In this document: positions 8,748 through 17,513 of the stretch, in pieces | Layout of the letters: the number at the start of each line of letters is the position of its first letter | Numbering within the stretch: position 1 is the first letter of the stretch | Source: DASXTK01 sp050744325 | Lineage (GTDB): Bacteria > Actinomycetota > Acidimicrobiia > Acidimicrobiales > VFJN01 | Assembly (NCBI GenBank): GCA_050744325.1 | Contig: JBOGHK010000031.1 | Location: 1 to 64,000 of the forward strand | Direction of reading: 5' to 3' | Length of the DNA: 64,000 bases | Position numbers and translations under genes: made by a program | The notes under the pieces: generated by a model | The model's database searches: none | What the model was told of the DNA's origin: nothing | The model's input: only the letters and a program-made list of their open reading frames with translations

Positions 8748-9779
8748 TTACGCCGAGACGCTCGGGGCCCCCGCCGGCGCCACTCCCGCGACCAGGTGGC
8801 GCACGGCACCGGCCAAGGCGTCGACGGCGGGACCCGGCGGAACCGCATCGAGGACGGCGACCGCCTCGTCGGCGAAGCCCTCCGCGACCGCCACCGCCTG
8901 GGCGACGCCGTCGCTTCGGCGGACCAGATGCAGCGCCCGCGCGCGGGTGTCGGCGTCGAGCGGCCCCCCGAGCAACGAGCGCAGCTCGGCGCCGACGTCG
9001 GGCGACCCCAGCGCCCGCAGCACCGGCAACGTGTAGACGCCCTCGGCAATGTCGTGGCCGACGGGCTTGCCCAGTTCGACGTCGGTGGACACGACGTCGA
9101 GCACGTCGTCGACCACCTGGAACGCCATGCCGTAGAGCTGCCCGAAGGTGGCCAGCGCCTCCACCTGGTCGGCTGGCGCGCGGGCGACCATGCCGCCGAT
9201 GCGGCACGCCGCGGCATAGAGCGCCCCGGTCTTGCCCTTGATCGCCGCGTAGTAGTCGGGCTCGGTGCGGGTGACCTGGTAGGCGAAGTGCAGTTCGCGC
9301 ACCTCGCCCTCGCACAGGTCGGCGATGGTCCGGGCGAGCAGGCGCGCCACGTCGGTGCCAAGGCCGGCGGCGAGCTCGGACGCTCGGGCCAGCAGGAAGT
9401 CGCCGGAGATGATCGCCCGGAGGTTGCCCCAGCGGGCGTTGACGCTCTCGACGTTGTGACGGGTGATCGCCTCGTCGATCACGTCGTCGTGGTGCAGCGA
9501 CCCCACGTGCACCATCTCGACGGCGACGCCGCCGGACACCGCCTCGTCGCTCACCCGGTCGAGCGCGGCGGCGGCCCCGTCGTCGCGACCCTGGCAAGCC
9601 AGCCAGGTCACGACGCAGATGATCGGCCGGAGCCGCTTGCCCCCGGCCATGACCAGGTGCGATGTCATCGCCGTCAGCTGCGGGTCGGAGGTCTCGACGG
9701 CAGCGAGCAACCGCTCCGTGATCCGTTCCCGGAGCTGGGCCATACCCGGGAGGTCGAGCAGCGGGTTCGGGGGAGCCAC
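8748..9779 (-). CDS. polyprenyl diphosphate synthase
   Basis: 343 residues, an all-helical trans-isoprenyl synthase that elongates allylic diphosphates with isopentenyl diphosphate. The first aspartate-rich motif is HDDVIDEA and the second is DDVLDVVSTDVELGKPVG; GGKRLRP near the N-terminus binds substrate. Length and motifs fit the long-chain (heptaprenyl/octaprenyl, menaquinone side chain) class more than the GGPP class, but chain length is not provable by eye. Start GTG 9779 is fixed by TACGGT 6 bases upstream. It is convergent with the MFS gene, with a 43-base gap. Confidence 0.92.
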   Translation of the reverse strand: MAPPNPLLDLPGMAQLRERITERLLAAVETSDPQLTAMTSHLVMAGGKRLRPIICVVTWLACQGRDDGAAAALDRVSDEAVSGGVAVEMVHVGSLHHDDVIDEAITRHNVESVNARWGNLRAIISGDFLLARASELAAGLGTDVARLLARTIADLCEGEVRELHFAYQVTRTEPDYYAAIKGKTGALYAAACRIGGMVARAPADQVEALATFGQLYGMAFQVVDDVLDVVSTDVELGKPVGHDIAEGVYTLPVLRALGSPDVGAELRSLLGGPLDADTRARALHLVRRSDGVAQAVAVAEGFADEAVAVLDAVPPGPAVDALAGAVRHLVAGVAPAGAPSVSA

Positions 9780-9785
9780 CGGGCC

Positions 9786-9791
9786 ACCGTA
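9786..9791 (-). promoter_or_regulatory. -10 box of polyprenyl synthase
   Basis: TACGGT, 6 bases before GTG 9779; leaderless arrangement. Confidence 0.6.
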
Positions 9792-9832
9792 GGTGACTCG
9801 TCCTCGGCCCGAAAACCCGTGACCTGGCCGGA

Positions 9833-9838
9833 TACCCT
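9833..9838 (+). promoter_or_regulatory. -10 box of ClpN-domain gene
   Basis: TACCCT about 50 bases before ATG 9889. Unlike most genes here, this one has a leader with a purine-rich Shine-Dalgarno (GGGAAGGGGGG) before the ATG. Confidence 0.45.
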
Positions 9839-9888
9839 GAGGACCGCCGCGGACCGCAGATGCGCCGGGCGGGAAGGGGGGTGGCGGG

Positions 9889-10584
9889 ATGTTCGAGCGC
9901 TTCACCGACCGGGCTCGTCGCGTCGTGGTGCTGGCCCAAGAGGACGCCCGCCTGCTCAACCACAACTACGTCGGCACCGAGCATGTCCTGCTCGGGCTGC
10001 TCCACGAGGGCGAGGGCATCGCCGCCAAGGTGCTCGAGTCCGAGAGGCTGGCTTTGGGCGGCCTGCGGCGCCAGGTCGAGGAGACCATCGGCCGGGGCGA
10101 GTCGACGCCTTCCGGCCACATCCCGTTCACGCCCCGGGCCAAGAAGGTCCTCGAGCTGTCGTTGCGCGAGGCCCTCGAGCTTGGCCACAACTACATCGGC
10201 ACCGAGCATCTCCTGCTCGGCCTGCTGCGCGAGGGGGAAGGGGTCGCCGGGCAGGTCCTCGCCACCAACGGGGTCGACATCAACCGGGTCCGCCGCAAGG
10301 TGAACGAGGCGTTGTCGGGCGGTGGGGTTCCACTGGAGGCTCAGCCGGCCCCCTCGGGCCGCCCGTCGGTCTTCGAGATGGGGGTGGCCCAGGGCGTCAG
10401 CGGCGAGGCGGCGCGGCGGGGACACGAAGAGCCTGGCAGCGAGCACGTGTTGCTGTGGTTGCTGACCCTGTCCGGCAGCGGAGTGGTCCGGGCGCTCGAG
10501 GCCGAAGGGGTCGACCTCGATGCCCTCCGCGCCCGCCTTGAGCAGCTCTTGGAGGAGGGGGACGGCTCGACCGACGCGGCATAG
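9889..10584 (+). CDS. stand-alone ClpN-domain protein (ClpC N-terminal paralogue)
   Basis: 231 residues. Residues 1-145 match, nearly residue for residue, the double Clp_N domain of the ClpC encoded 120 bases downstream (FERFTDRARRVVVLAQE, HNYVGTEHVLLGLLHEGEG, SGHIPFTPRAKKVLELSL). Residues about 150-228 hold a third, diverged Clp_N-like half repeat (GSEHVLLWLLTLSGSGVVRALEAEG). There is no AAA+ module, so it cannot unfold proteins. It arose by partial duplication of clpC. It could act as an adaptor, sink or competitor for ClpC substrates, adaptors or phospho-arginine. Reading frame and third domain are intact, arguing for a retained function rather than decay. Confidence 0.88.
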   Translation: MFERFTDRARRVVVLAQEDARLLNHNYVGTEHVLLGLLHEGEGIAAKVLESERLALGGLRRQVEETIGRGESTPSGHIPFTPRAKKVLELSLREALELGHNYIGTEHLLLGLLREGEGVAGQVLATNGVDINRVRRKVNEALSGGGVPLEAQPAPSGRPSVFEMGVAQGVSGEAARRGHEEPGSEHVLLWLLTLSGSGVVRALEAEGVDLDALRARLEQLLEEGDGSTDAA

Positions 10585-10662
10585 CGACACGCACTGATGC
10601 TGGGTTTTGGTGACGGAGCGCGACGGGCCGGACTTCGAGGGTGGACGGTTCCGGAGCCGGAG

Positions 10663-10668
10663 TACACT
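10663..10668 (+). promoter_or_regulatory. -10 box of clpC
   Basis: TACACT, about 38 bases before the TTG start at 10706; leaves a short leader containing GGGAGG. Confidence 0.5.
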
Positions 10669-10705
10669 GCCGCTACGGATCCCCCGACTGGGTGGGAGGC
10701 AGGTC

Positions 10706-13234
10706 TTGTTCGAACGGTTTACCGACCGGGCTCGACGGGTGGTCGTACTGGCCCAAGAAGAAGCCCGGCTCCTCAACCACAACTACATCGGCACCGAGCA
10801 CATCCTCCTTGGCCTGATCCACGAGGGGGAAGGTGTCGCGGCCAAGGCGCTGGAGTCCCTGGGCATCAGCCTCGAGGCGGTGCGCAACCAGGTTGAGGAG
10901 ATCATCGGTCAGGGTGGGTCCTCCCCCTCCGGCCACATTCCGTTCACGCCGCGCGCCAAGAAGGTTCTCGAGCTGTCGCTGCGCGAGGCCCTCCAACTCG
11001 GTCACAACTACATCGGCACCGAGCACATCCTCCTCGGGTTGATCCGCGAGGGCGAGGGTGTCGCGGCCCAGGTCCTGGTCAAGCTGGGGGCCGATCTGTC
11101 CAGGGTGCGCCAGCAGGTCATCCAGCTCCTTTCGGGGTACCAGGGGTCCGGAAGCTCCGGTCCCGAGAAGTCCACGACGGGCGGGGGCAGTGGCGAGGCC
11201 CAGCCGACCGGCTCGCTGGTGCTCGACCAGTTCGGCCGCAACCTCACCCAGCTGGCCCGCGAGAAGAAGCTCGACCCGGTCATCGGCCGCACCCGCGAGA
11301 TGGAGCGGGTGATGCAGGTGCTGTCCCGCCGCACCAAGAACAACCCGGTGCTGGTGGGCGAGCCGGGCGTCGGCAAGACCGCGATCGTCGAGGGCCTGGC
11401 CCAGGGGATCGTGGCCAACGACGTGCCCGAGACCCTCAAGGGCAAGCAGCTCTACACCCTCGACCTGGGCGCGCTGGTCGCCGGCAGCCGCTATCGCGGT
11501 GACTTCGAGGAGCGCCTCAAGAAGGTCCTCAAGGAGATCCGCACCCGCGGCGACATCATCCTGTTCATCGACGAGATCCACACGCTGGTCGGTGCCGGTG
11601 CCGCCGAGGGCGCGATCGACGCCGCGTCGATCCTCAAGCCGATGCTGGCCCGGGGCGAGCTGCAGACCATCGGGGCCACGACCCTCGACGAGTACCGCAA
11701 GCACCTCGAGAAGGACGCGGCGCTCGAACGCCGGTTCCAGCGGATCACCGTCGATGAGCCGACGGTCAGCCACACCATCGAGATCCTCAAGGGCCTGCGC
11801 GACCGCTACGAGGCTCACCACCGGGTCACGATCACCGACCAGGCCCTGGTTGCGTCGGCCAACCTGGCCGACCGCTACATCTCCGACCGGTTCCTGCCCG
11901 ACAAGGCCATCGACCTGATCGACGAGGCCGGTTCGCGGCTGCGCATCAAGCGCATGCAGACCCCGGGCGACTACAAGGACCTCGAGAACGAGCTGGCCGA
12001 GGTGGTCGAGGCCAAGAAGAAGGCCGTCGAGCAGCAGGACTTCGAGGCCGCGGGGCAGCTCCGCGACAAGGAGAAGGAGCTGCTGGCCCGCAAGGAGACC
12101 AAGGAGCAGGAGATCAAGGACTCCGGGGTCGACCTGTTCGACGAGGTCGACGAGGAGGCCATCGCCGAGGTGCTCTCGGTCTGGACCGGCATCCCGGTCT
12201 ACAAGCTGACCGAGGAGGAGACCCAGAAGCTCCTCCGCATGGAAGACGAGCTGCACAAGCGGGTCGTCGGCCAGCAGGACGCCATCAAGGCGGTCAGCCA
12301 GGCCGTCCGGCGCACCCGGGCCGGCCTCAAGGACCCCAAGCGTCCCACCGGCTCCTACATCTTCCTCGGCCCGTCCGGCGTGGGGAAGACCGAGCTGGCC
12401 AAGACGCTGGCCGAGTTCCTGTTCGGCGACGAGTCGGCGCTGATCCAGCTCGACATGTCCGAGTACATGGAGAAGCACACGGTCAGCCGGCTGGTCGGCT
12501 CGCCCCCGGGCTACGTGGGCTACGAGGAGGGCGGCCAGCTCACCGAGGCAGTGCGGCGCAAGCCGTTCAGCGTGGTGCTGTTCGACGAGATCGAAAAGGC
12601 CCACCCCGACGTGTTCAACACGCTGCTGCAGATCCTCGAAGAGGGTCGCCTGACCGACGCCCAGGGTCGCTCGGTCGACTTCCGCAACACCGTGCTGATC
12701 ATGACCTCCAACCTCGGCACGCAGGACCTGCGCAAGGCCAACGTGGGCTTCGCCCGGGCCGACGAGGCGGTCACCTACGACCGCATGCGTGAGAAGGTCA
12801 CGGACGCGCTCAAGACGCACTTCCGGCCTGAGTTCCTCAACCGCATCGACGAGGTCATCGTCTTCCACGAGCTGACCAAGGAAGAGGTCACCGAGATCGT
12901 CGACCTGATGATCACCCGGGTGCAGAAGCAGCTCGAGGGTCAGGGCCTGGGCTTGGAGCTCACCCAGCAGGCCAAGTACTTCCTGGCCGACATGGGCTAC
13001 GACCCGCAGCTCGGTGCTCGACCGCTGCGCCGGGCCATCCAGCGCCAGGTCGAAGACCCGGTGTCCGAGCGCATGCTGCTCAAGGAGTTCCGGGCCGGCG
13101 AGATCATCGTCGTCGACATCGAGGCCGATCCCGAGACGGGCGAGGACACTGTCGTGTTCCGTGCGGTCGAAGGGTTCACCCCACCTTCGATGGAGCTGGC
13201 CGAGGCCGGCGGCACGGTCCCCACCGAGAGCTAG
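10706..13234 (+). CDS. clpC: ATP-dependent Clp protease ATPase subunit ClpC
   Basis: 842 residues, the usual ClpC length. Double Clp_N domain (1-145), AAA-1 with Walker A GEPGVGKTAIVEG and Walker B ILFIDEIHTLVGAG, a UVR-like middle segment (QQDFEAAGQLRDKEKELL), and AAA-2 with Walker A GPSGVGKTELAK. A C-terminal D2-small domain follows. It unfolds substrates and feeds them to ClpP. The start is TTG 10706 (LFERFTDRARR), chosen because GGGAGG lies 6 bases upstream and because the paralogue upstream begins at the same residue. A promoter box lies at 10663. Followed by a strong hairpin. Confidence 0.97.
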   Translation: MFERFTDRARRVVVLAQEEARLLNHNYIGTEHILLGLIHEGEGVAAKALESLGISLEAVRNQVEEIIGQGGSSPSGHIPFTPRAKKVLELSLREALQLGHNYIGTEHILLGLIREGEGVAAQVLVKLGADLSRVRQQVIQLLSGYQGSGSSGPEKSTTGGGSGEAQPTGSLVLDQFGRNLTQLAREKKLDPVIGRTREMERVMQVLSRRTKNNPVLVGEPGVGKTAIVEGLAQGIVANDVPETLKGKQLYTLDLGALVAGSRYRGDFEERLKKVLKEIRTRGDIILFIDEIHTLVGAGAAEGAIDAASILKPMLARGELQTIGATTLDEYRKHLEKDAALERRFQRITVDEPTVSHTIEILKGLRDRYEAHHRVTITDQALVASANLADRYISDRFLPDKAIDLIDEAGSRLRIKRMQTPGDYKDLENELAEVVEAKKKAVEQQDFEAAGQLRDKEKELLARKETKEQEIKDSGVDLFDEVDEEAIAEVLSVWTGIPVYKLTEEETQKLLRMEDELHKRVVGQQDAIKAVSQAVRRTRAGLKDPKRPTGSYIFLGPSGVGKTELAKTLAEFLFGDESALIQLDMSEYMEKHTVSRLVGSPPGYVGYEEGGQLTEAVRRKPFSVVLFDEIEKAHPDVFNTLLQILEEGRLTDAQGRSVDFRNTVLIMTSNLGTQDLRKANVGFARADEAVTYDRMREKVTDALKTHFRPEFLNRIDEVIVFHELTKEEVTEIVDLMITRVQKQLEGQGLGLELTQQAKYFLADMGYDPQLGARPLRRAIQRQVEDPVSERMLLKEFRAGEIIVVDIEADPETGEDTVVFRAVEGFTPPSMELAEAGGTVPTES

Positions 13235-13265
13235 CGACAGGACCCCGGCGACCCCCACCCTTGCC

Positions 13266-13303
13266 GAGCTTCGGCGACGGCCCAGGTCCTGTCGCCGAAG
13301 CTC
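13266..13303 (+). terminator. clpC terminator hairpin
   Basis: 13-base perfect arms (13266-13278 and 13291-13303, GAGCTTCGGCGAC and its complement) around a 12-base loop, 31 bases after the clpC stop. The remaining intergenic stretch to 13442 shows nothing else recognisable. Confidence 0.7.
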
Positions 13304-13442
13304 GTCGGCCTACCGCCGCCTCCGCTGACGCTCCGGCAGCGGCCGGCGACTTCGACGCCACCCGCGCGGCCGCCTCGTGGGCTGTTGGTCCCCACCCCGC
13401 GGGAGAGATGTAGCTGACGTTCGGTGACTTCGTGGTGGCCAC

Positions 13443-13448
13443 TAACGT
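13443..13448 (+). promoter_or_regulatory. -10 box of LppM-like gene
   Basis: TAACGT, 6 bases before GTG 13455; leaderless arrangement. Confidence 0.6.
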
Positions 13449-13454
13449 GCGCCG

Positions 13455-14198
13455 GTGCGTCGTTTCGTCCTCGGGTTGATGACCGCGGTCATCCTGTCGG
13501 GGTGCCAGGTGCGGGCCGAGGTGACCGTCGACGTCGCCGAGGACGGGTCGGGCACCGTCGAGGTCTCGGTGGGCCTCGACCAGGAGGCTCTGGCCGAGCT
13601 ACCCGACCTTGACGCCAACGGGATCGGCGACGCCGCCGACCTGACCACGATGGTCCGTGTCGACGACCTGGAGGCCACCGGCTGGACGGTGGAGCGCCCC
13701 GGCACCGACGACGACGGGTTCACCTGGGTGCGTGCCACGAAGCCGTTCGGCACGCCGGCGGAGGCCGTCGCGGTGCTGTCCGAGCTGACCGGTCCCGATG
13801 GTCCGCTGCGCGATTGGCAGGTCGAGCGGCGGCGCTCGTTCGGGCGCACCGAGTTCCGAGTCGCCGGTAGCGCCGACCTCAGCGGCGGGCTCGAGGCCTT
13901 CGGCGACGCCGGCCTGGCCTCGGCGCTGGACGGCGAGCCGCTCGGCGAGGACGCCGCGGCCATCGAGGAGCGGTTCGGTCGGCCGGCGAGCGAGTTGGTG
14001 ACCTTCGACCTGACCGTGCTCCTACCTGGGGGCGGTGGGTCATGGTCACCCGCCCTCGGCAGCGAGGCGACGACCATCGACACCAGCTCCACCCGGTACA
14101 ACTGGCCCGTCCTGTTGCTCACCGCCGCGGCGGTGGCCTGCCTCGGCGGGTTGGTGGGTGTTCTCGGCTTCCGGGCGCTCCGCTCCTCCCGCTCCTGA
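13455..14198 (+). CDS. LppM-like lipoprotein (DUF3153)
   Basis: 247 residues. A lipoprotein signal peptide ends in the lipobox LSGC with Cys at residue 17. The exported domain (about 18-210) is rich in D/E and T and has the VDVAEDGSGTVEVSV opening typical of LppM/DUF3153 proteins. One transmembrane helix near 213-235 and a short basic tail (RALRSSRS) follow, so it is anchored at both ends, as in mycobacterial LppM. Start GTG 13455 follows a TAACGT box. In mycobacteria LppM affects phagosome and cell-envelope traits; no role can be inferred here. Confidence 0.75.
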   Translation: MRRFVLGLMTAVILSGCQVRAEVTVDVAEDGSGTVEVSVGLDQEALAELPDLDANGIGDAADLTTMVRVDDLEATGWTVERPGTDDDGFTWVRATKPFGTPAEAVAVLSELTGPDGPLRDWQVERRRSFGRTEFRVAGSADLSGGLEAFGDAGLASALDGEPLGEDAAAIEERFGRPASELVTFDLTVLLPGGGGSWSPALGSEATTIDTSSTRYNWPVLLLTAAAVACLGGLVGVLGFRALRSSRS

Positions 14199-14246
14199 TC
14201 GGAACGGGGTGGCCCGGGGGCTGTCGAGACTGTCACAGGCCGTCCG

Positions 14247-14252
14247 TAGGGT
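14247..14252 (+). promoter_or_regulatory. -10 box of radA
   Basis: TAGGGT, 7 bases before GTG 14260; leaderless arrangement. Confidence 0.6.
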
Positions 14253-14259
14253 CTCTGGT

Positions 14260-15648
14260 GTGAGCCGAACCAAGACCGTCTACCGATGCACCGCGTGTGG
14301 TACCGAGGCACCGAAGTGGACCGGGTGGTGCGGGGCGTGCGACGCCTCAGGCACCCTCGTCGCCGAGGAGGTCGCGGCGACCCGCGCCACGGCGAAGGGC
14401 CTCGCACCACCGCCGTCGCCGGCGGTCCCGATCGCCGAGGCCGTCGCCAACCGGGTCGAGCCGGTCTCCACGACGGTCACCGAGGTCGACCGGGTGCTCG
14501 GTGGCGGGCTGGTCCCCGGGGCGGTGGCGCTGCTCGGCGGCGAGCCCGGCATCGGGAAGTCGACGCTGCTCCTCCAGGTCGGCGCGGCGATGGCCTCCGC
14601 CGATCACCGCACGCTGTATGTCACTGCCGAGGAGTCGGCGCCGCAGGTCGCAGCGCGTGCCGGGCGCTTGGGGGCACTCGACCCTGGCCTGTGGCTCGCG
14701 GCCGAGACCTCGCTGCCCAACGTGCTGCGCCTGCTCGACGACGTGCGGCCCAAGCTGCTGGTCGTCGACTCGATCCAGGCGCTGGTCGACCCGACCCTGG
14801 GCTCGACCGCCGGCTCGCTGGCCCAGGTCAGGGGTTGTGCCCAGGCACTGGTGGCCGCGGCCAAGCGACGCGGGCTCACGGTCGTGGTCGTGGGGCATGT
14901 CACCAAGGAGGGCGGGCTGGCGGGCCCGAAGGTGCTCGAGCACGTGGTCGACACCGTCCTCAGCTTCGAGGGCGAGCGGCACCATGCGCTGCGCCTCCTG
15001 CGGGCGGTCAAGCATCGCTTCGGTGGCACCCACGAGCTGGGCCTGTTCGAGATGGGCGACAGCGGGCTCACCGGGGTCCCCGATCCCAGCGCCCTGTTCC
15101 TGGCCGACCGCCAGCCGGGCATCCCGGGCACCGTGGTGGCACCCGTGCTCGACGGCGACCGGCCACTGCTGGTCGAGGTGCAGGCGCTGGTCGTGCCGAC
15201 CCAGGCCACCTTCCCGCGCCGAACCGCCCAGGGAGTCGACAGCGGGCGGTTGTCGCAGGTCCTGGCCGTCCTCGAGCGACGCATCGGGCTGCCGTTGAGC
15301 CGGGCCGAGGTGCATGTCGCCGTTGCCGGCGGGGTGCGGGTGCGCGAGCCCGGTGCCGACGTGGCGGTCGCGCTCGCGGTCGCCTCGTCACTGGGCGAGT
15401 GCCCGGTCGCTCCTGGCCTGGTGGCCTGCGGCGAGGTCGGCCTCGGGGGAGAGCTGCGACAGGTCCACCGCACCGACCGGCGCTTGAGCGAGGCAGCACG
15501 GCTGGGTTTCGCGACCGCTCTGGTGCCTCGTTCGGCCCCCGAGCCGCCGGACGGCTTGCGAACCGTCCGGGTGCGGTCCCTACGCGCCGCTCTCGACGCC
15601 GCGCTGAGTACCCATGTGGCTGGCCAGGGCACATGCAGGGCGGCATGA
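14260..15648 (+). CDS. radA: DNA repair protein RadA (Sms)
   Basis: 462 residues. An N-terminal four-Cys zinc finger (CTACGTEAPKWTGWCGAC) precedes a RecA-like ATPase with Walker A GGEPGIGKSTLLLQ. A KHRFGGTHELG stretch corresponds to the RadA KNRFG motif (Asn replaced by His), and a Lon-like C-terminal domain follows. RadA is a DnaB-type branch-migration helicase for recombination intermediates. Start GTG 14260 is set by TAGGGT 7 bases upstream and by the zinc finger. It lies 22 bases before disA, the same pairing seen in Bacillus, where RadA inhibits DisA activity. Confidence 0.95.
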   Translation: MSRTKTVYRCTACGTEAPKWTGWCGACDASGTLVAEEVAATRATAKGLAPPPSPAVPIAEAVANRVEPVSTTVTEVDRVLGGGLVPGAVALLGGEPGIGKSTLLLQVGAAMASADHRTLYVTAEESAPQVAARAGRLGALDPGLWLAAETSLPNVLRLLDDVRPKLLVVDSIQALVDPTLGSTAGSLAQVRGCAQALVAAAKRRGLTVVVVGHVTKEGGLAGPKVLEHVVDTVLSFEGERHHALRLLRAVKHRFGGTHELGLFEMGDSGLTGVPDPSALFLADRQPGIPGTVVAPVLDGDRPLLVEVQALVVPTQATFPRRTAQGVDSGRLSQVLAVLERRIGLPLSRAEVHVAVAGGVRVREPGADVAVALAVASSLGECPVAPGLVACGEVGLGGELRQVHRTDRRLSEAARLGFATALVPRSAPEPPDGLRTVRVRSLRAALDAALSTHVAGQGTCRAA

Positions 15649-15657
15649 CGGTCGCAG

Positions 15658-15663
15658 TACGCT
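15658..15663 (+). promoter_or_regulatory. -10 box of disA
   Basis: TACGCT, 7 bases before GTG 15671, so disA may be transcribed separately from radA. Confidence 0.55.
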
Positions 15664-15670
15664 TGCCCGC

Positions 15671-16744
15671 GTGGCATACCGGCGCAGTCCAGAGATGTTG
15701 GCCGCGCTGGCCGCCGTAGCTCCTGGGACCGCACTGCGAGAGGGCCTCGACCGCATCCTGCAGGCCAACAAGGGGGCATTGATCGTCGTGGGCGACGGCC
15801 CCGAGGTGCTGAACATCTGCTCGGGCGGGTTCCTGCTCGACGCGGCGTTCAGCCCTCAGAGACTCAGTGAGCTCGCCAAGATGGACGGCGCGATCATCCT
15901 CGCGAGCGACGCCGGTCGCATCGCCCGGGCGAACGTGCATCTGGTGCCCAACCCCAACGTCCCGACGTCCGAGACCGGCACACGCCACCGCACCGCCGAG
16001 CGGGTCGCGCGGTCGATCGACGTGCCCGTGATCTCGGTCTCGGAGGACATGGCGATCATCGCGGTCTACGTCAGCGACCGTAAGCACCCCCTCGAGTCGA
16101 TCCCGCGGCTGCTGACCCGGGCCAACCAGGGGTTGCAGACGCTGGAGCGATACCGCACTCGGCTCGACGCCGTCACCAGCTCGCTGTCGGCGCTCGAAGT
16201 CGAAGACCTGGTGACCGTGCGCGACGTGGTCAACGTCCTGCAGCGCACCGAGATGGTCGGTCGCATCGCCGACGAGCTCAGCGGCGCGATCGTCGAGCTC
16301 GGCGTCGACGGCCGGCTGGTGTCGCTTCAGCTGGACGAGCTGCTGGGCCGGGTCGAGGACGACCGGCGCCAGGTGGTGCTCGACTACGTCCACGAGGAGT
16401 CGGGCTGGCACCTCGACCAGGCGATGGAGGCCCTCGATGCCCTCGGCACCGAGGAACTGCTCGACCTGAAGGCGGTCAGCTCGGCGCTGCACCTGCCGGG
16501 CAGCGTCTCCGACCTCGACGCCCACGTCGAGCCCCGTGGCTACCGCTTGCTGTCGCGGCTGCCACGGCTGCCCGAGTCGGTGGTCGGCAACATAGTCGGG
16601 CGCTTCGGCACGCTGCAGAAGATCCTGCGGGCCACCGTCGAGGAGCTGTCCGACATCCCCGGTGTCGGCGAGTCCCGGGCGAGGGCCATCAAGGAGGGCC
16701 TGTCGCGCCTGGCTGAGTCCAGCATCCTCGACCGCTACTCCTGA
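15671..16744 (+). CDS. disA: DNA integrity scanning diadenylate cyclase DisA
   Basis: 357 residues. The DAC catalytic domain carries the DGA motif (MDGAIILASDAGRIARAN) and the RHR motif (TSETGTRHRTAERVA). A helical linker and a C-terminal helix-hairpin-helix DNA-binding domain (LSDIPGVGESRARAIKEGL) follow. It converts two ATP to c-di-AMP and slows at branched DNA. Start GTG 15671 follows TACGCT by 7 bases. The stop is 3 bases from the stop of the opposed crp gene. Confidence 0.96.
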   Translation: MAYRRSPEMLAALAAVAPGTALREGLDRILQANKGALIVVGDGPEVLNICSGGFLLDAAFSPQRLSELAKMDGAIILASDAGRIARANVHLVPNPNVPTSETGTRHRTAERVARSIDVPVISVSEDMAIIAVYVSDRKHPLESIPRLLTRANQGLQTLERYRTRLDAVTSSLSALEVEDLVTVRDVVNVLQRTEMVGRIADELSGAIVELGVDGRLVSLQLDELLGRVEDDRRQVVLDYVHEESGWHLDQAMEALDALGTEELLDLKAVSSALHLPGSVSDLDAHVEPRGYRLLSRLPRLPESVVGNIVGRFGTLQKILRATVEELSDIPGVGESRARAIKEGLSRLAESSILDRYS

Positions 16745-16747
16745 GGG

Positions 16748-17410
16748 TCAGCGGGCGCGGCGTTCGAGCTGTTCGCGGTTGGTGATGCGGTAGCGACGGT
16801 CGGCCTGTTCGATCCATCCGAGGCGGACGAAGCTGGCGATCGCCTTGTTGACCCGCTCGCGTGACGCCCCCACCATCGCCGCGAGCTCCTCCTGGGTGAT
16901 CGGTAGCACGAACTCGTCGTGTTCCGCCGCGATCTCGAGCAGGCGCTTGGCCGTCCGGCCGGTGACGTCGAGGAACACCGAGTCGGCCAGCACGTCGTCC
17001 ATGGTGCGGACGCGGTCCGCGAGCAGGGCCACCACGCCCCACAGCAGCTCCGGACGGTCCTCGTAGATCCTGCGCACCGGGCCGAAGCCGACGGCCAGCA
17101 CCGTCGACGGCTCGAGCGCCCGGGCCTCGGCGGAGCGGCCGTAGGGCTGGAACAACCCCATGTCGCCGAACAGGTCACCGGTCTCCATCAGGGCGACGAC
17201 CGCCTCGCGCCCGTCAGCCGACCGCTTCGCGATCGCGATCCGGCCTTCGAGCACGACGTAGAGCCGGTCGGGCACGTCGCCCTCGCGGAAGACGATGTCG
17301 CCGCGGCGTAGCTCCTCGTTGCTGGACGCATCGGCGAGCCGGGTCAACTCGGCGGGCTGCAACTCGGCGAACAGGTCGACGCGCGCGAGGAGATCAGCGG
17401 GGTTCACCAC
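16748..17410 (-). CDS. Crp/Fnr-family transcription regulator
   Basis: 220 residues. A cyclic-nucleotide-binding beta barrel (residues 10-120, DIVFREGDVPDRLYVVLEGRI, GDLFGDMGLF) is followed by a winged HTH (ITQEELAAMVGASRERVNKAIASFVRLG). It resembles actinobacterial GlxR/Crp, although the phosphate-binding segment reads GLFQPYGRSAEARA rather than the canonical RTATV. cAMP binding is therefore plausible but not assured. Start is the first of two GTG codons, 17410, set by TAACGT 8 bases upstream. Divergent from ispD with about 100 bases between, so the two leaderless promoters share one regulatory region. Confidence 0.88.
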   Translation of the reverse strand: MVNPADLLARVDLFAELQPAELTRLADASSNEELRRGDIVFREGDVPDRLYVVLEGRIAIAKRSADGREAVVALMETGDLFGDMGLFQPYGRSAEARALEPSTVLAVGFGPVRRIYEDRPELLWGVVALLADRVRTMDDVLADSVFLDVTGRTAKRLLEIAAEHDEFVLPITQEELAAMVGASRERVNKAIASFVRLGWIEQADRRYRITNREQLERRAR

Positions 17411-17418
17411 AGCCCGAA

Positions 17419-17424
17419 ACGTTA
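17419..17424 (-). promoter_or_regulatory. -10 box of crp-like gene
   Basis: TAACGT, 8 bases before GTG 17410; leaderless arrangement. Confidence 0.55.
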
Positions 17425-17498
17425 ACGACCAGCGAGCCTCGCCGGGCGCACCACGCGAACCAGTCCACCGGAGGCGCGTGGGAAGTTCCCTCAGACGG

Positions 17499-17504
17499 TA
17501 GGTT
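17499..17504 (+). promoter_or_regulatory. -10 box of ispD
   Basis: TAGGTT, 9 bases before ATG 17514; leaderless arrangement. Confidence 0.55.
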
Positions 17505-17513
17505 CACGACCTC

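Noticed and set aside
10673..13258. Very long open frame on the minus strand across clpC (about 860 codons).
   Set aside because: It mirrors the strongly conserved clpC gene, has repetitive L/G/D-rich composition with no recognisable domain, and arises from the high GC content that removes stop codons in the antisense frame.
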